64,000 bases of DNA, taken from positions 178,534 to 242,533 of the forward strand of contig NZ_BMYJ01000006.1 of NCBI RefSeq assembly GCF_014652215.1, in the 5' to 3' direction. Below are positions 33,461 to 42,965 of the stretch, piece by piece; position 1 is the stretch's first letter; the number at the start of each line of letters is the position of its first letter. The translations under genes and the position numbers were made by a program. Source of the stretch: Neogemmobacter tilapiae (lineage in GTDB: Bacteria > Pseudomonadota > Alphaproteobacteria > Rhodobacterales > Rhodobacteraceae). The notes beneath the pieces are model-generated. The model worked only from the letters and a program-made list of their open reading frames with translations, did not search any database and was not told where the DNA came from.

Positions 33461-34246
33461 ATGCACAACTTTCAATTCGTGAAACCCACCACAGTCGCCG
33501 ATGCCGTGGCGGCCTTGGAACATGACGGCGCGCAGGCCCTTTCCGGTGGCCAGACCCTGATCCCCACGATGAAGCAAAGGCTGGCCGCGCCCGAGGTGCT
33601 GGTCAGCCTGACCGGCATCGACGCGATGAAAGGTGTCTGCAAGGGCGACGGCGGCCTTCATATTGGCGCCGCCACCCCCCATGCCGTCGTGGCACGTGAG
33701 GCCGCAGCCTATTACCCCGCGCTGGCACATCTGGCGGGCCATATCGGCGATCCGGCGGTGCGTTCGCGTGGCACCATCGGCGGATCACTGGCCAACAACG
33801 ACCCGTCGGCCTGCTATCCCAGTGCCGTGCTGGCCTCGGATGCTGTTGTCGTGACCAACAAGCGGCAGATTGCGGCGGATGATTATTTTCAGGGCCTGTT
33901 CTCGACCGCGTTGCAGTTGGGCGAGATCATCACCGAAATCCGCTTTCCGATCCCTGAACGCGCCGCCTATGTGAAATTCGACCAGCCGGCCAGCCGCTTT
34001 GCCCTTGTCGGGGTTTTCGTCGCCAAATTCGCGGGCGGCGTGCGGGTGGCTGTGACGGGTGCGGGCGAGGAGGGCGTTTTCCGCTGGAAAGAAGCCGAGG
34101 CCGCGCTGTCGGCGGGTTTCCACATGGCCGCCATCGAAGACCTAGCCCCGCCCAAACAACGCATGATCGGCGATCTGCACGGCACGCCGGAATACCGGGC
34201 GCAGATGGTCAAAGTCATGACCAAGCGCGCGGTCGGGGCAGCCTAG
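33461..34246 (+). CDS. coxM: molybdenum hydroxylase FAD-binding medium subunit (CoxM-type)
   Basis: The 261-residue flavoprotein subunit. FAD contacts are visible in SGGQTLIPTMKQRLAAPEVLV and in the RSRGTIGGSLANNDPSACYP block (given in part), both diagnostic of the CoxM/XdhB FAD_binding_5 fold. The C-terminal CO_deh_flav_C part follows. It takes electrons from the iron-sulfur subunit and passes them to a quinone or other acceptor. It is last in the group and 11 bases after the large subunit. No maturation genes (coxD, coxE, coxF) follow. Confidence 0.93.
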   Translation: MHNFQFVKPTTVADAVAALEHDGAQALSGGQTLIPTMKQRLAAPEVLVSLTGIDAMKGVCKGDGGLHIGAATPHAVVAREAAAYYPALAHLAGHIGDPAVRSRGTIGGSLANNDPSACYPSAVLASDAVVVTNKRQIAADDYFQGLFSTALQLGEIITEIRFPIPERAAYVKFDQPASRFALVGVFVAKFAGGVRVAVTGAGEEGVFRWKEAEAALSAGFHMAAIEDLAPPKQRMIGDLHGTPEYRAQMVKVMTKRAVGAA

Positions 34247-34261
34247 AACCGCCCTCCCTGA

Positions 34262-34285
34262 CCCTCCCCCCTGACAGGGGGAGGG
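34262..34285. terminator. G/C hairpin between convergent genes
   Basis: CCCTCCCCC and GGGGGAGGG form a perfect 9-base stem with loop CTGACA between coxM and the opposing nucleoside hydrolase gene. There is no T-run. A very similar hairpin occurs at 48133-48158 between another convergent pair, so it may be a dispersed bidirectional terminator. Confidence 0.5.
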
Positions 34286-34295
34286 GGCAACGACC

Positions 34296-35240
34296 CTACA
34301 ACCGCCCGATCCGCTCCACCAGCAGATCATAAAACCCATCCGCATCCAGCGACCCGATGAACAACGCATTGGGCGCACGATCCGTCACGCCCCACCAATC
34401 GGCCACCGTCATCCCCATCGTCAGTTCCGACTGCGTCTCAATCTCCACATTGATATGCCGCCCCTTGAACAGGTCCGGCCGCAGCAGATAGGCGATCACG
34501 CAGGGGTCATGCAAAGGCGCGCCTTCGCTGCCATATTTCTGCATATCAAACCGTTCAAAGAAATCGGTCCATTCCGCCACCATCCGCCCCGGCTCTGTCC
34601 CCATGCCCCGGAACGCCTCGATCCGCGCCCTTGTCGTCAGTGCCTTATGCGTCACGTCCAAGGGCATCACCACCAAGGGCGCGCCCGATTTGAACACGAT
34701 ATCCGCCGCCTGCGGATCGACATAGATGTTGAACTCGGCCGCGGGCGTCACATTGCCCACCTCGAAATAGGCCCCACCCATCAGCACAATCTGCCGCACC
34801 CGTGCCACCACATCCGGCGCCTTTTCAAAGGCCGTCGCGATGTTCGTCAAAGGCCCAAGGGGGCACAGGGTCACTGTATGCGCCGGTTCCCGCCGCAACG
34901 TCTCGATGATGAAATCAACGCCATGCTGTTCCTGCAAAGCCATCACCGGGTCTTGCAACTGCGGCCCGTTCAGCCCCGTCTCACCATGCACATATTCCGC
35001 CGTCACCAAAGGCCGCCCCATCGGCTTGCCACAGCCTGCGAAAACCTTGGTCTCGGGCTTGCCCGCCAATTCGCAAACGATCCGTGCATTCTTTTCGGTC
35101 AGCGCCAAGGGCACATTGCCCGCCACCACCGTCACCCCCAGCACCTCAATCTCTTCGGGGCTGGCCAAAGCCAGCAGGATCGCCACGGCGTCATCCTGGC
35201 CGGGGTCGGTGTCGATGATGATCTTGTGATGCGCGGTCAT
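34296..35240 (-). CDS. nucleoside hydrolase (IUNH family)
   Basis: Cleaves the N-glycosidic bond of ribonucleosides for base salvage. The 314 residues start HKIIIDTDPGQDDAVAILLAL, the calcium-binding Asp cluster of the family. Later blocks are TLCPLGPLTNIATAFEKAP, LVVMPLDVTHKAL and HDPCVIAYLL, the last with a catalytic-site His. The start at 35240 has AAGGAGAATCCC before it. An upstream start at 35345 would cross a terminator hairpin. Base specificity cannot be told. Confidence 0.92.
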   Translation of the reverse strand: MTAHHKIIIDTDPGQDDAVAILLALASPEEIEVLGVTVVAGNVPLALTEKNARIVCELAGKPETKVFAGCGKPMGRPLVTAEYVHGETGLNGPQLQDPVMALQEQHGVDFIIETLRREPAHTVTLCPLGPLTNIATAFEKAPDVVARVRQIVLMGGAYFEVGNVTPAAEFNIYVDPQAADIVFKSGAPLVVMPLDVTHKALTTRARIEAFRGMGTEPGRMVAEWTDFFERFDMQKYGSEGAPLHDPCVIAYLLRPDLFKGRHINVEIETQSELTMGMTVADWWGVTDRAPNALFIGSLDADGFYDLLVERIGRL

Positions 35241-35295
35241 GGGATTCTCCTTTTGGGGCCATGCAATCGGATAGGGCAGGGAAAGTCCACACAGC

Positions 35296-35323
35296 AAAAA
35301 GCCGGGCACAAAGGCCCGGCTTT
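35296..35323 (-). terminator. Rho-independent terminator of the iron-binding protein gene
   Basis: On the minus strand a 10-base perfect stem (AAAGCCGGGC with GCCCGGCTTT, loop of 6) is followed by TTTTT. It lies about 20 bases after the stop of the minus-strand gene ending at 35342. Confidence 0.85.
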
Positions 35324-35341
35324 CTACCGCATTCGCCAAAA

Positions 35342-36343
35342 TCAACCGTCGAAGTTGATCTCTTCCATGATCTTCAGCGCCGCCGCCCGGTGGCCGGCCA
35401 CTTCGGTCAGGGCCAAGGCATCCGCCGTGAACTCACCCCAGCCCGCCACCAAGGCCGAACGTTCCACACCCGGTTTCACCGGATATTCGTGGTTCGTCTC
35501 GGCATAGATTTTTTGCGCCGCATCCGACGACAGCCATTCCATCAGCTTCAGCGCCGATTCCTTGTTCGGCGCCGATTTCGTCATCGCCACGCCCGAGATG
35601 TTCAGGTGCGTGCCGCCATCGGTGAACACCGGGAACACCGGACGCACCGTGCCTGCCGCCTCAACCTCTTCCGGGTTGTTCAGCATTTGGCCCAGATAAT
35701 AGGTGTTGCCGATGGAGATATCACACTCCCCCGCCGCAATCGCCTTGATCTGATCCCGGTCGCCGCCATCCGGCTTGCGCGCCAGATTGGCCTTCACGCC
35801 CTCGGCCCAAGCCTTGGCCTCTTCTTCGCCGTGATGCGCGATGATCGCCGAAAGCAGCGCGATGTTGTAATCGTTCAGACCCGAACGGGCGCAAATGCGG
35901 CCCTTCCATTTCGGATCGGCCAGATCCTCATAGGTCGTCACTTCGCCATCGGCGACGCGCTCTTTGCTGGCATAGACGATCCGCGCACGGGCCGTCAGCC
36001 CGAACCACTGGTCGCCCGCATCGCGCAGGGTTTCCGGAATATTCGCTTCCAAGACATCGGATTGCACCGGCTGGATCACGCCCGCCTCAACCACTTGGGT
36101 CAGCCGCGCAATGTCCACGGTCAGCACCAGATCGGCGGGCGAACGGTCGCCCTCGGCTTGCAGACGCTCGGCCATGCCCTTGTCCACAAAGGCGACATTC
36201 GTCTTGATGCCGGTTTCGGCGGTAAAGGCGTCCAGCAGCGGCTGGATCAATTCGGGCTGGCGGTGGCTGTAGATGTTCACCTCTTGCGCCAAGGCGGGCA
36301 GGGCGGTGGACAGCAAGGCCAGTGCAGAAAGACGAAGGTTCAT
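35342..36343 (-). CDS. Fe(3+)-type ABC transporter substrate-binding protein
   Basis: A 333-residue periplasmic binding protein of the FbpA/FutA class. A signal peptide ends ALA at residues 17-19. The mature start EVNIYSHRQPELIQPLLDAF is typical, as are DLVLTVDIARLTQVVEAG, YDDLADPKWKGRICARS-like YEDLADPKWKGRICARSG and the distal Tyr-containing segments (NTYYLGQ). Such proteins bind ferric iron with Tyr residues. No permease or ATPase gene is adjacent, so it is an orphan here. AAAGGAG lies before the start. It has its own terminator at 35296. Confidence 0.92.
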   Translation of the reverse strand: MNLRLSALALLSTALPALAQEVNIYSHRQPELIQPLLDAFTAETGIKTNVAFVDKGMAERLQAEGDRSPADLVLTVDIARLTQVVEAGVIQPVQSDVLEANIPETLRDAGDQWFGLTARARIVYASKERVADGEVTTYEDLADPKWKGRICARSGLNDYNIALLSAIIAHHGEEEAKAWAEGVKANLARKPDGGDRDQIKAIAAGECDISIGNTYYLGQMLNNPEEVEAAGTVRPVFPVFTDGGTHLNISGVAMTKSAPNKESALKLMEWLSSDAAQKIYAETNHEYPVKPGVERSALVAGWGEFTADALALTEVAGHRAAALKIMEEINFDG

Positions 36344-36427
36344 TTGTTGACTCCTTTTGTCGGTTGAGCCCGCATAGACAGGATTCGGCCCATCCCGTCA
36401 ATGCCTGACAAAAGGTGTCGGAATAAT

Positions 36428-37258
36428 TCAGCCGGATTTTTCCTCGGCCTTGGCCCGGTTCCACAGCGCATCCATTTCCACCAGATCGCTTTCCGCCGGG
36501 GTCTTGCCCTGTTCCACCAGCAAAGCCTCGATCCTTTCAAAACGCCGGGTGAATTTCGCATTCGTCGCGCGCAGGGCCGCTTCCGGATCAATCTTCAGAT
36601 GCCGCGCCAGATTGGCCATCACGAACAACAGATCGCCCATTTCCGCGAACAATTCCTCCGGCCCCAACTTATCCCGCGCCTCGACCAGCTCCCCCGCCTC
36701 CTCTACCAGCTTGTCCAGCACCTGATCGGTCGAAGGCCAGTCAAACCCCACCCGCGCCGCGCGATTCTGCAATTTCACTGCCCTTGTCAGCCCCGGCAGC
36801 CCCATCGCCACCCCGTCCAGAACCCCCACGCGCCCCCGTTCCCGCGCCTTCTGCGCCTCCCAATCGCGGGTCTGCTGTTCGGCGGTCTTATCCCCGCTTT
36901 CCTCGCCAAAAACATGCGGATGCCGAACGACCATCTTGTCGGACACCACCCGCACCACATCGCCAAAGCCGAAATGCCCCGCCTCGGCCGCCATTTGCGC
37001 GTGATAGACCGATTGGAACAGCAAATCCCCCAACTCGCCCTTCAGCCCCGCCATATCCCCCTGTTCAATCGCATCGGCCACCTCATAGGCCTCTTCAATC
37101 GTATAGGGCGCGATCGTCCCAAAATCCTGCTCCCGGTCCCAAGGGCAGCCATCCGGCGCCCGCAGCCGGGCCATGATTTCCAGCAAACGCTCAATGCCTG
37201 CCTCGGGGTCATGCACCAAGGCGTCGCTTTCAGGGCGGGGAAGGGGGCGTTCGGGCAT
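36428..37258 (-). CDS. mazG: nucleoside triphosphate pyrophosphohydrolase MazG
   Basis: Hydrolyses NTPs and dNTPs to the monophosphate and pyrophosphate, a house-cleaning enzyme. The 276-residue protein holds two MazG domains. The first has CPWDREQDFGTIAPYTIEEAYEV and GELGDLLFQ, with the metal-binding EExxE pattern. The second shows ELVEARDKLGPEELFAEMGDLLFV (seen in part). It is divergent from the M20 gene at 37318 across 59 bases, and 84 bases lie between its stop and the next minus-strand gene. Confidence 0.95.
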   Translation of the reverse strand: MPERPLPRPESDALVHDPEAGIERLLEIMARLRAPDGCPWDREQDFGTIAPYTIEEAYEVADAIEQGDMAGLKGELGDLLFQSVYHAQMAAEAGHFGFGDVVRVVSDKMVVRHPHVFGEESGDKTAEQQTRDWEAQKARERGRVGVLDGVAMGLPGLTRAVKLQNRAARVGFDWPSTDQVLDKLVEEAGELVEARDKLGPEELFAEMGDLLFVMANLARHLKIDPEAALRATNAKFTRRFERIEALLVEQGKTPAESDLVEMDALWNRAKAEEKSG

Positions 37259-37317
37259 TGCGGGCGGCCTCTATTTGCGGTTTGATCAAACCTTATCCGG
37301 CACCAAAGGAGTCCACC

Positions 37318-38481
37318 ATGCCCGTTCTGAACCGCATCGCCGATCTTTCGGACCAGATGAAGGCATGGCGGCGCTATCTGCACCAGCATCCCGAACTATC
37401 CTTTGACTGCCCCGAAACGGCCGCCTTCATCGCCGCGCGCCTGCGCGAGATGGGCGTCGATGAAATTCACGAAGGCATCGCCCAGACGGGCATTGTCGCC
37501 ATCATCAACGGTCAGGGCGACGGCCCAACGATTGGCCTGCGCGCCGATTTTGATGCCCTGCCCATCGACGAAATCACCGGCGCAGAGTATGCCAGTCTGA
37601 ACGCGGGCAAGATGCACGCCTGCGGCCATGACGGCCATACCGCCATGCTGCTGGGGGCCGCGCAATATCTGGCCGAAACCCGGCGCTTTACCGGCCGCGT
37701 CGCGCTGATCTTCCAACCGGCAGAAGAGGACGGCGGCGGGGGCGAGGTGATGGTCAAAGAAGGGGTGATGGAACGTTTTAACATCACCCAAGCCTATGCC
37801 ATCCACAACGTCCCGAACCTGCCTTTTGGCACGTTCCACACCAATCCCGGTGCCATCATGGCCTCGGTCGATACCGCGACGGTCAAGGTCACCGGCAAAG
37901 GCGGCCACGGGGCCACGCCGCATGAAACCACCGATCCCGTGGTGGCCATCGTGGCGATGGTGCAGGCCATGCAAACCATCCTGTCGCGCAACATGAACCC
38001 GATTGAAGAGGCGGTCGTTTCGATCACTCAAATCCACACCGGCACCGCCAGCAACATTATTCCCGGCGATGGCTGGTTCTGCGCCACGATCCGAGCCTTC
38101 AAACCCGAAGTGCGCGATCTGCTGAAAAAGCGCTTCATCGAAATCGTGCAGGGCCATGCCGCGGCCTTCAATGTCGAGGCCGAGATTGACTATGACTGGG
38201 GCTATCCGCCCACCATCAACCATGCCGCCGAAACCCTGTTCGCGGCCTCGGTTGCCGCCGATATCGTTGGCGAAGGGGCGGTGAACACCGATTCCCCCCG
38301 CGAAATGGGGGCCGAGGATTTCAGCTATATGCTTGAGGCTCGGCCCGGTTCCTATCTGTTCCTAGGCACGGGGCCGGGGGCAGGGCTGCACCATGCGGCC
38401 TTTGATTTCAATGATGAGGCCGCCCCCGTCGGCGCAAGTTTTCTGGCCCGGCTGGTCGAACGGGCGCAACCCTTGCCGTGA
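37318..38481 (+). CDS. M20 family amidohydrolase (hippurate hydrolase-like)
   Basis: A 387-residue zinc amidohydrolase of the M20D group (hippurate/IAA-amino acid hydrolase type). It starts NRIADLSDQMKAWRRYLHQHPEL, then GLRADFDALPIDE, the metal-binding HACGHDGHTAMLLGAA, the catalytic Glu in FQPAEEDGGGGEVM, and MGAEDFSYMLEARPG. The substrate amide is not determined by sequence. The start at 37318 follows AAAGGAGTCCACC. A start at 37258 is less likely because it overlaps the mazG start. Confidence 0.92.
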   Translation: MPVLNRIADLSDQMKAWRRYLHQHPELSFDCPETAAFIAARLREMGVDEIHEGIAQTGIVAIINGQGDGPTIGLRADFDALPIDEITGAEYASLNAGKMHACGHDGHTAMLLGAAQYLAETRRFTGRVALIFQPAEEDGGGGEVMVKEGVMERFNITQAYAIHNVPNLPFGTFHTNPGAIMASVDTATVKVTGKGGHGATPHETTDPVVAIVAMVQAMQTILSRNMNPIEEAVVSITQIHTGTASNIIPGDGWFCATIRAFKPEVRDLLKKRFIEIVQGHAAAFNVEAEIDYDWGYPPTINHAAETLFAASVAADIVGEGAVNTDSPREMGAEDFSYMLEARPGSYLFLGTGPGAGLHHAAFDFNDEAAPVGASFLARLVERAQPLP

Positions 38482-38493
38482 AAGGATATTGAA

Positions 38494-38898
38494 ATGACGA
38501 AATGGTTATGTCTGGCCTTGGGGCTTTTGGCGGCCCCGGCTGCCGCGCAGGATATGCTGGATTTTCAGGCCCCTTCGGGCAACATCTTCTGCCTGATGAT
38601 CGCAGGGCCGGATGGTGGCGCGCGCTGCGACATGCGCGAACTGACACCCAGTTTTAAGACACCTCCCGCCGATTGCGACCTCGACTATGGTTCTTTCTTC
38701 TGGATCGGGGCCACTGGCCCGGCCTATCCCGCTTGCGCGGGTGATACCGTGATGAACCCCCGCGCCCCGGTGCTGGACTACGGCCAGTCGGTGAAACTGG
38801 GCAAAGTCACCTGTTCGGCGGAAAAGACTGGCGTCACCTGCAAAAACGCCGAGGGCCACGGCTTTACCCTGTCCCGCGCCAAGCAAAAGGTGTTCTGA
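38494..38898 (+). CDS. secreted DUF6636-type protein
   Basis: A 134-residue exported protein of unknown function. A signal peptide ends in AAA before Gln19. The mature part matches the DUF6636 pattern: FQAPSGNIFC, RCDM, DCDLDYG, CAGDTV, a LDYGQSVKLG block and CKNAEGHGFTLSR near the end. Six Cys remain after cleavage, which suggests three disulfides in the periplasm. It follows the amidohydrolase by 12 bases and may share its transcript. No catalytic motif is visible. Confidence 0.8.
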   Translation: MTKWLCLALGLLAAPAAAQDMLDFQAPSGNIFCLMIAGPDGGARCDMRELTPSFKTPPADCDLDYGSFFWIGATGPAYPACAGDTVMNPRAPVLDYGQSVKLGKVTCSAEKTGVTCKNAEGHGFTLSRAKQKVF

Positions 38899-38930
38899 AA
38901 AACGGCGCCCCGGACAGGATCCGGGGCGCC
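38898..38930 (-). terminator. Rho-independent terminator of ppk
   Basis: On the minus strand GGCGCCCCGGA pairs perfectly with TCCGGGGCGCC (11-base stem, 5-base loop) and is followed by GTTTTTC. It starts seven bases after the ppk stop and also touches the stop of the convergent DUF6636 gene, so it may serve both. Confidence 0.85.
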
Positions 38931-38937
38931 CGCAAGC

Positions 38938-41136
38938 CTATTCTGCCGCTTGCGGCGGTGTCGCGTCCTTGGGTTGCACCAGCCTTGGCACATCCTTGGC
39001 CCCCGCCGTGCCACGCCCCGAAAGCGACGGGTTCTCCATGAAAAAGCGGTGGCAGTTAAAGCCCTCCACCCCTTCCGGCACCGGATCGCGCTGATAATGC
39101 CCATCCGGGAACAGCACCCAGCTTTGTTCGGTATCGGCCATATTGGCCGACATGATCTGGTTCATCACCTGATTGCGCACCGTCGGCGTATGCAGTTCGA
39201 CCAGCGTTTCCACCCGCCGCGTCAGGTTCCGCCCCATCCAATCGGCCGAAGACATGAACACCCGCGCCTTTTTTGACGGCAGGCCCGCGCCATTGCCGAA
39301 ACAGACGATCCGGCTGTGTTCCAGAAAACGCCCGACGATGGATTTCACCCGGATGTTGTCCGACAGCCCCTTGATCCCTGGCCGGAGGGCGCAAATCCCC
39401 CGCATCACCAGATTGATCTTCACGCCCGCCTGTGACGCCGCGTAAAGCGCGTCGATCACATCGGTTTCGACCAGACTGTTCATCTTGGCCCAAATCTCTG
39501 CCGGACGCCCGGCGCGGGCATGCTCCGCCTCCGCCGCGATCAGCTCCAGCAAACGCGGTTTCAGCGTAATCGGCGAAATCGCCAGATTTTCCAGACCCTC
39601 GGGCTGCACATAGCCCGACAGATAGTTGAACACCTTGGTCGCATCCCGCCCAAGCGCCGGATCGCAGGTAAAGAACGAAAGGTCGGTATAAATCCGCGCC
39701 GTGATCGGGTGATAGTTGCCCGTCCCGTAATGCGTATAGGTCACCAGATTGTCGCCCTCACGCCGAACAACGGTGCTGATCTTGGCATGGGTCTTATACT
39801 GCATGAAACCATAGACGACATGCGCCCCGGCCCGTTCCAACCGCCGCGACTGACGGATGTTCGCAGCCTCGTCAAAGCGCGCTTTCAGTTCGACCAACGC
39901 CGTCACCGACTTGCCCGCCTCCGCCGCCTCGCACAAAGCGCTGACAATCGGGCTGTCCCAGCTTGTCCGGTACAGCGTCTGCTTGATTGCCAAGACGTTC
40001 GGATCGCGTGCCGCCTGTTCGATAAAGCGGATCACCATGTCAAAAGTTTCGTACGGATGATGCAGCAGCATGTCCTTTTGCCGGATCGCCGCGAACATAT
40101 CGCCGTCGTGATCCTCCACCCGTTCCGGCACCCGCGGCGCGAATTTCGGCCAAAGCAGATCGGGCCGCGTCGAAAGCACCAGTTCCTTCAGGTCCGCCAC
40201 ACCCAGCAGCCCCCGCGCCTCCACCACCTCATCCGCTGTCACGGCCAATTCATCCATGATCAGCGCCTGCAAATCCTCGGGCGCGCCCGCGCTGATCTTC
40301 AGCCGGATCACCTCGCCCCGACGCCGCCGTTTCAGCGCGGTTTCAAATTCCCGCACCAGATCTTCGGCCTCGTCCTCCACCTCCAGGTCGCTGTCCCGCA
40401 GCACCCGGAACGCGCAATGCCCCCGGTCGGTATAGCCGGGGAACAGCATGTTCAGATGCAAAAGCAGCAGCTCTTCCAACGGCAGGAACCGGTTTTCCCC
40501 CGCCTTGCCCGGCAGCGGCACGAAACGCGCAATCTGCTGCGGAATGGGCAGCAGCGCCTGCAAGGGCCGATGGTCGCTGGCCCGTTCCAACTGCAAGGCC
40601 AGACAGAACCCCGTGTTCGGAATGAACGGGAAGGGGTGGGCAGGGTCGATGGCCAGCGGCGATAGGATCGGGAAAACCTTGTTCAGGAAATGCTCTTCCA
40701 GAAATTTCAGATCCCGCGCCGTCAGCTTGGACCGCGTCAGAACCACGATCCCCTGTTCTTCCATCTCCCGCCGCAGCTTGTTGAACACATTCTGCTGCGT
40801 CTGCATCAGCCGCCGCGCATCTTCGTTGATTAACCGCAACTGTTCGACCGGCGTCAGACCGTCTTCCGAAGGCATCGGATTGTTCGCCCGGATCAGCGCC
40901 CGCAGCCCCGCCACCCGCACCATATAGAATTCATCCAGGTTAGCCGCCGAAATCGACAGGAACCGCAGCCGCTCCAGCAAAGGCACCGCCGGATTGCCCG
41001 CCTCATCCAAAACCCGCCAGTTGAAGGCCAGCCACGAAAGCTCGCGGTTGAAAAAGCGTTTCGGCCCGGTGAAATCGCTTTCAGGCAGGTCGGCGGGCGG
41101 GGCGAAGGTGGCGCGCAGGAAATCGGACTGGGTCAT
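38938..41136 (-). CDS. ppk: polyphosphate kinase 1
   Basis: Makes inorganic polyphosphate from ATP through a phosphohistidine. The protein shows [20 protein letters not shown] and [17 protein letters not shown] at the N-terminus. The two phospholipase-D-like halves follow, with [15 protein letters not shown], the catalytic-His region [12 protein letters not shown] and [11 protein letters not shown] used ATG 41136 (732 residues). An in-frame ATG at 41169 would add 11 residues without better support, and neither has a good ribosome-binding site. hda lies just upstream, and a terminator follows at 38898. Confidence 0.95.
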   Translation of the reverse strand: MTQSDFLRATFAPPADLPESDFTGPKRFFNRELSWLAFNWRVLDEAGNPAVPLLERLRFLSISAANLDEFYMVRVAGLRALIRANNPMPSEDGLTPVEQLRLINEDARRLMQTQQNVFNKLRREMEEQGIVVLTRSKLTARDLKFLEEHFLNKVFPILSPLAIDPAHPFPFIPNTGFCLALQLERASDHRPLQALLPIPQQIARFVPLPGKAGENRFLPLEELLLLHLNMLFPGYTDRGHCAFRVLRDSDLEVEDEAEDLVREFETALKRRRRGEVIRLKISAGAPEDLQALIMDELAVTADEVVEARGLLGVADLKELVLSTRPDLLWPKFAPRVPERVEDHDGDMFAAIRQKDMLLHHPYETFDMVIRFIEQAARDPNVLAIKQTLYRTSWDSPIVSALCEAAEAGKSVTALVELKARFDEAANIRQSRRLERAGAHVVYGFMQYKTHAKISTVVRREGDNLVTYTHYGTGNYHPITARIYTDLSFFTCDPALGRDATKVFNYLSGYVQPEGLENLAISPITLKPRLLELIAAEAEHARAGRPAEIWAKMNSLVETDVIDALYAASQAGVKINLVMRGICALRPGIKGLSDNIRVKSIVGRFLEHSRIVCFGNGAGLPSKKARVFMSSADWMGRNLTRRVETLVELHTPTVRNQVMNQIMSANMADTEQSWVLFPDGHYQRDPVPEGVEGFNCHRFFMENPSLSGRGTAGAKDVPRLVQPKDATPPQAAE

Positions 41137-41175
41137 GGCGGCGGTGTGCAGGCAATTTGCAACGGGCATGTGACA

Positions 41176-41865
41176 TTAATCCGCTTGTGCTGAAGAAAAG
41201 TCCAGAATTTCGGCCGCCATTCCCCGGCTGACCGGCGCCCGGCGCTGCAAGGACAACTGATCCAGCCGCCCCACGATGTCCCGCGCCGCCGCAATCGAAC
41301 GGTCCATTCGGGGCAGCAGCCAGGCCACCACTGTCGGGTCCACCGCCAACTGCCGGTCCGCGAACAGTTTCACCAGCACCGCCGACAAAAGCCCGTCATC
41401 CGGCGGCTCCAGCCGCGTCACCGGCGCCGAAAGTAACCGGCTTGCCAGATCGGGCAGCACAAGCCCCCAATCCCGTGGCGGCAGGGCGGCAGTGATCAAC
41501 AGCGGCTGACCCGTTTCGCCCATCAGGTTCCACAGATGGAACAGCCCCGATTCCCGTCCCCGCTCGCCCGCCAGATCTTCGGCGTTTTCCACCACCACCG
41601 GCCCGCTCGCCAACCCCGTCAGATCGCCCTGTACCGGCAGCGTGAACCCCTCGATCCGCCGCGCCCCCACATCCCCCGCCCAGATCGCCGCCAGATGCGT
41701 CTTGCCACTGCCCGCAGGCCCCACCAACAGCATTCGCCGGTTCGGCCAGCCTTCCCAACCGTCCAGAGCCGCCACGGCCACCGCATTCGACGGCCCGACA
41801 AAGAACGCCCCGCGCCCCAGCGCCGGATCGTGCCCCAGATCAAAGGTCAGTTGCCGCGCTGTCAC
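41176..41865 (-). CDS. hdaA: DnaA-related regulatory ATPase Hda
   Basis: A 229-residue AAA+ protein of the Hda/DnaA family, which with the sliding clamp promotes DnaA-ATP hydrolysis to stop over-initiation. It begins RQLTFDLGHDPALGRGAFFV, which includes a QLTFDL clamp-binding-like motif. The Walker A box is LLVGPAGSGKTHLA and the Walker B region is GPVVVENAEDL, with a changed acidic pair. Sensor and arginine-rich segments follow. The AI-2E family gene overlaps upstream by four bases, and the pair is common in Rhodobacterales. Confidence 0.88.
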   Translation of the reverse strand: MTARQLTFDLGHDPALGRGAFFVGPSNAVAVAALDGWEGWPNRRMLLVGPAGSGKTHLAAIWAGDVGARRIEGFTLPVQGDLTGLASGPVVVENAEDLAGERGRESGLFHLWNLMGETGQPLLITAALPPRDWGLVLPDLASRLLSAPVTRLEPPDDGLLSAVLVKLFADRQLAVDPTVVAWLLPRMDRSIAAARDIVGRLDQLSLQRRAPVSRGMAAEILDFSSAQAD

Positions 41866-42965
41866 GCCCGGTCCTTTCCTTCATCCATCATCCCCTCGGG
41901 CACAGGTTGCGTTCCCGCATAGCCCGTATACAAACGGCTGGCCTGATATTGCCCGATCAGAAAGCGGATGATCACACCCACCACCGCCGCCACCGGCACC
42001 GCCACCAGCAGCCCGACAAAACCAAAGACCGCCCCAAAGGCTGACAGCGCGAACAACAGCCACACCGGATGCAGCCCCACCGAATTGCCCACCAGACGCG
42101 GCGTGATGATGTTGCCTTCCAGAAACTGCCCCAAGGCAAAGATCCCCACCACAATCCCGATGCTGAACCATTCCCCCCAGAACTGATAAAAGGCCAGACC
42201 AATCGCCAAGGCCCCTCCGATCAGCGCCCCGATATAGGGAATGAAGGTGATCGCCCCCGCAATCGCCCCCACGATCAGCCCGAATTGCAGCCCCGCCAGC
42301 ACCAGCGCAATCGCATAATAGCCCCCCAGCACCAAACAGACCGACAACTGTCCCCGCACAAAGGCCGCCATGACCCGGTTCGCCTCGCCGGCCAACTGCC
42401 GGATCACAGGGGCGTGGTCCCTGGGCAGCAAAGCATCAATCCGCGCCACCATCTTGTCCCAGTCCAGCAGCAGGTAGAAGGCCACCACCGGCACCACCAC
42501 CAGAAACACCACCGCATTGATCACGCCAAACACCGACCCGATCAGCGTATTTGCCAGTTCCGCCCCATGCGCCTGCACCGCCGCCCCAATATCCGCCAAA
42601 GTCTGCCGGATGGTCGAGGTTTCGTCTGTGATCGACGGGAAATGGGCCATCAGAAAGCCCTGCAACTGTTTCGCAATTTCCGGGGCCGCATTCACCAGCG
42701 CGATCAACTGCTGCACCAGAACCGGAATCACCGCCAGCACCAGCAGCGTGAACACCAACAGCGCCGCGACCGAAATTGTCACGGTGGCCATTACCCGGCT
42801 GAAACCCATCCGCTCCAGCCGGTCGGCAATCGGGTCCAGCAGATAGGCAATCCCCCCCGCCACGATAAAGGGCAGCAGCACATCGCCCAGCAGCCACATC
42901 GCTGCTAGAAAAATCAGGGTCGAAATGCCCCAGTATTTTGCCTGTGTCCGAACCGGCAAGACCAT
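41862..42965 (-). CDS. AI-2E family transporter (PerM-like membrane protein)
   Basis: A 367-residue inner-membrane protein of the PerM/TqsA family. Several hydrophobic segments are visible: near residues 15-60, 70-100, 145-175 and 205-340, consistent with about eight helices. The typical repeat GGIAYLLDPIADRLERMG near the N-terminus fits, as does the conserved GNSVGLHPVWLLFALSAFG region. The substrate is unknown, because the family name does not prove AI-2 export. I chose ATG 42965. Starts at 42998 and 43022 are possible. The stop overlaps hda. Confidence 0.87.
   Translation of the reverse strand: MVLPVRTQAKYWGISTLIFLAAMWLLGDVLLPFIVAGGIAYLLDPIADRLERMGFSRVMATVTISVAALLVFTLLVLAVIPVLVQQLIALVNAAPEIAKQLQGFLMAHFPSITDETSTIRQTLADIGAAVQAHGAELANTLIGSVFGVINAVVFLVVVPVVAFYLLLDWDKMVARIDALLPRDHAPVIRQLAGEANRVMAAFVRGQLSVCLVLGGYYAIALVLAGLQFGLIVGAIAGAITFIPYIGALIGGALAIGLAFYQFWGEWFSIGIVVGIFALGQFLEGNIITPRLVGNSVGLHPVWLLFALSAFGAVFGFVGLLVAVPVAAVVGVIIRFLIGQYQASRLYTGYAGTQPVPEGMMDEGKDRA

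Noticed and set aside
30584-34246. Annotation as a true aerobic CO dehydrogenase
   Set aside because: The large subunit lacks the AYxCSFR loop and its Cys and the gene order is of the form II kind. Only the family-level call is supported.
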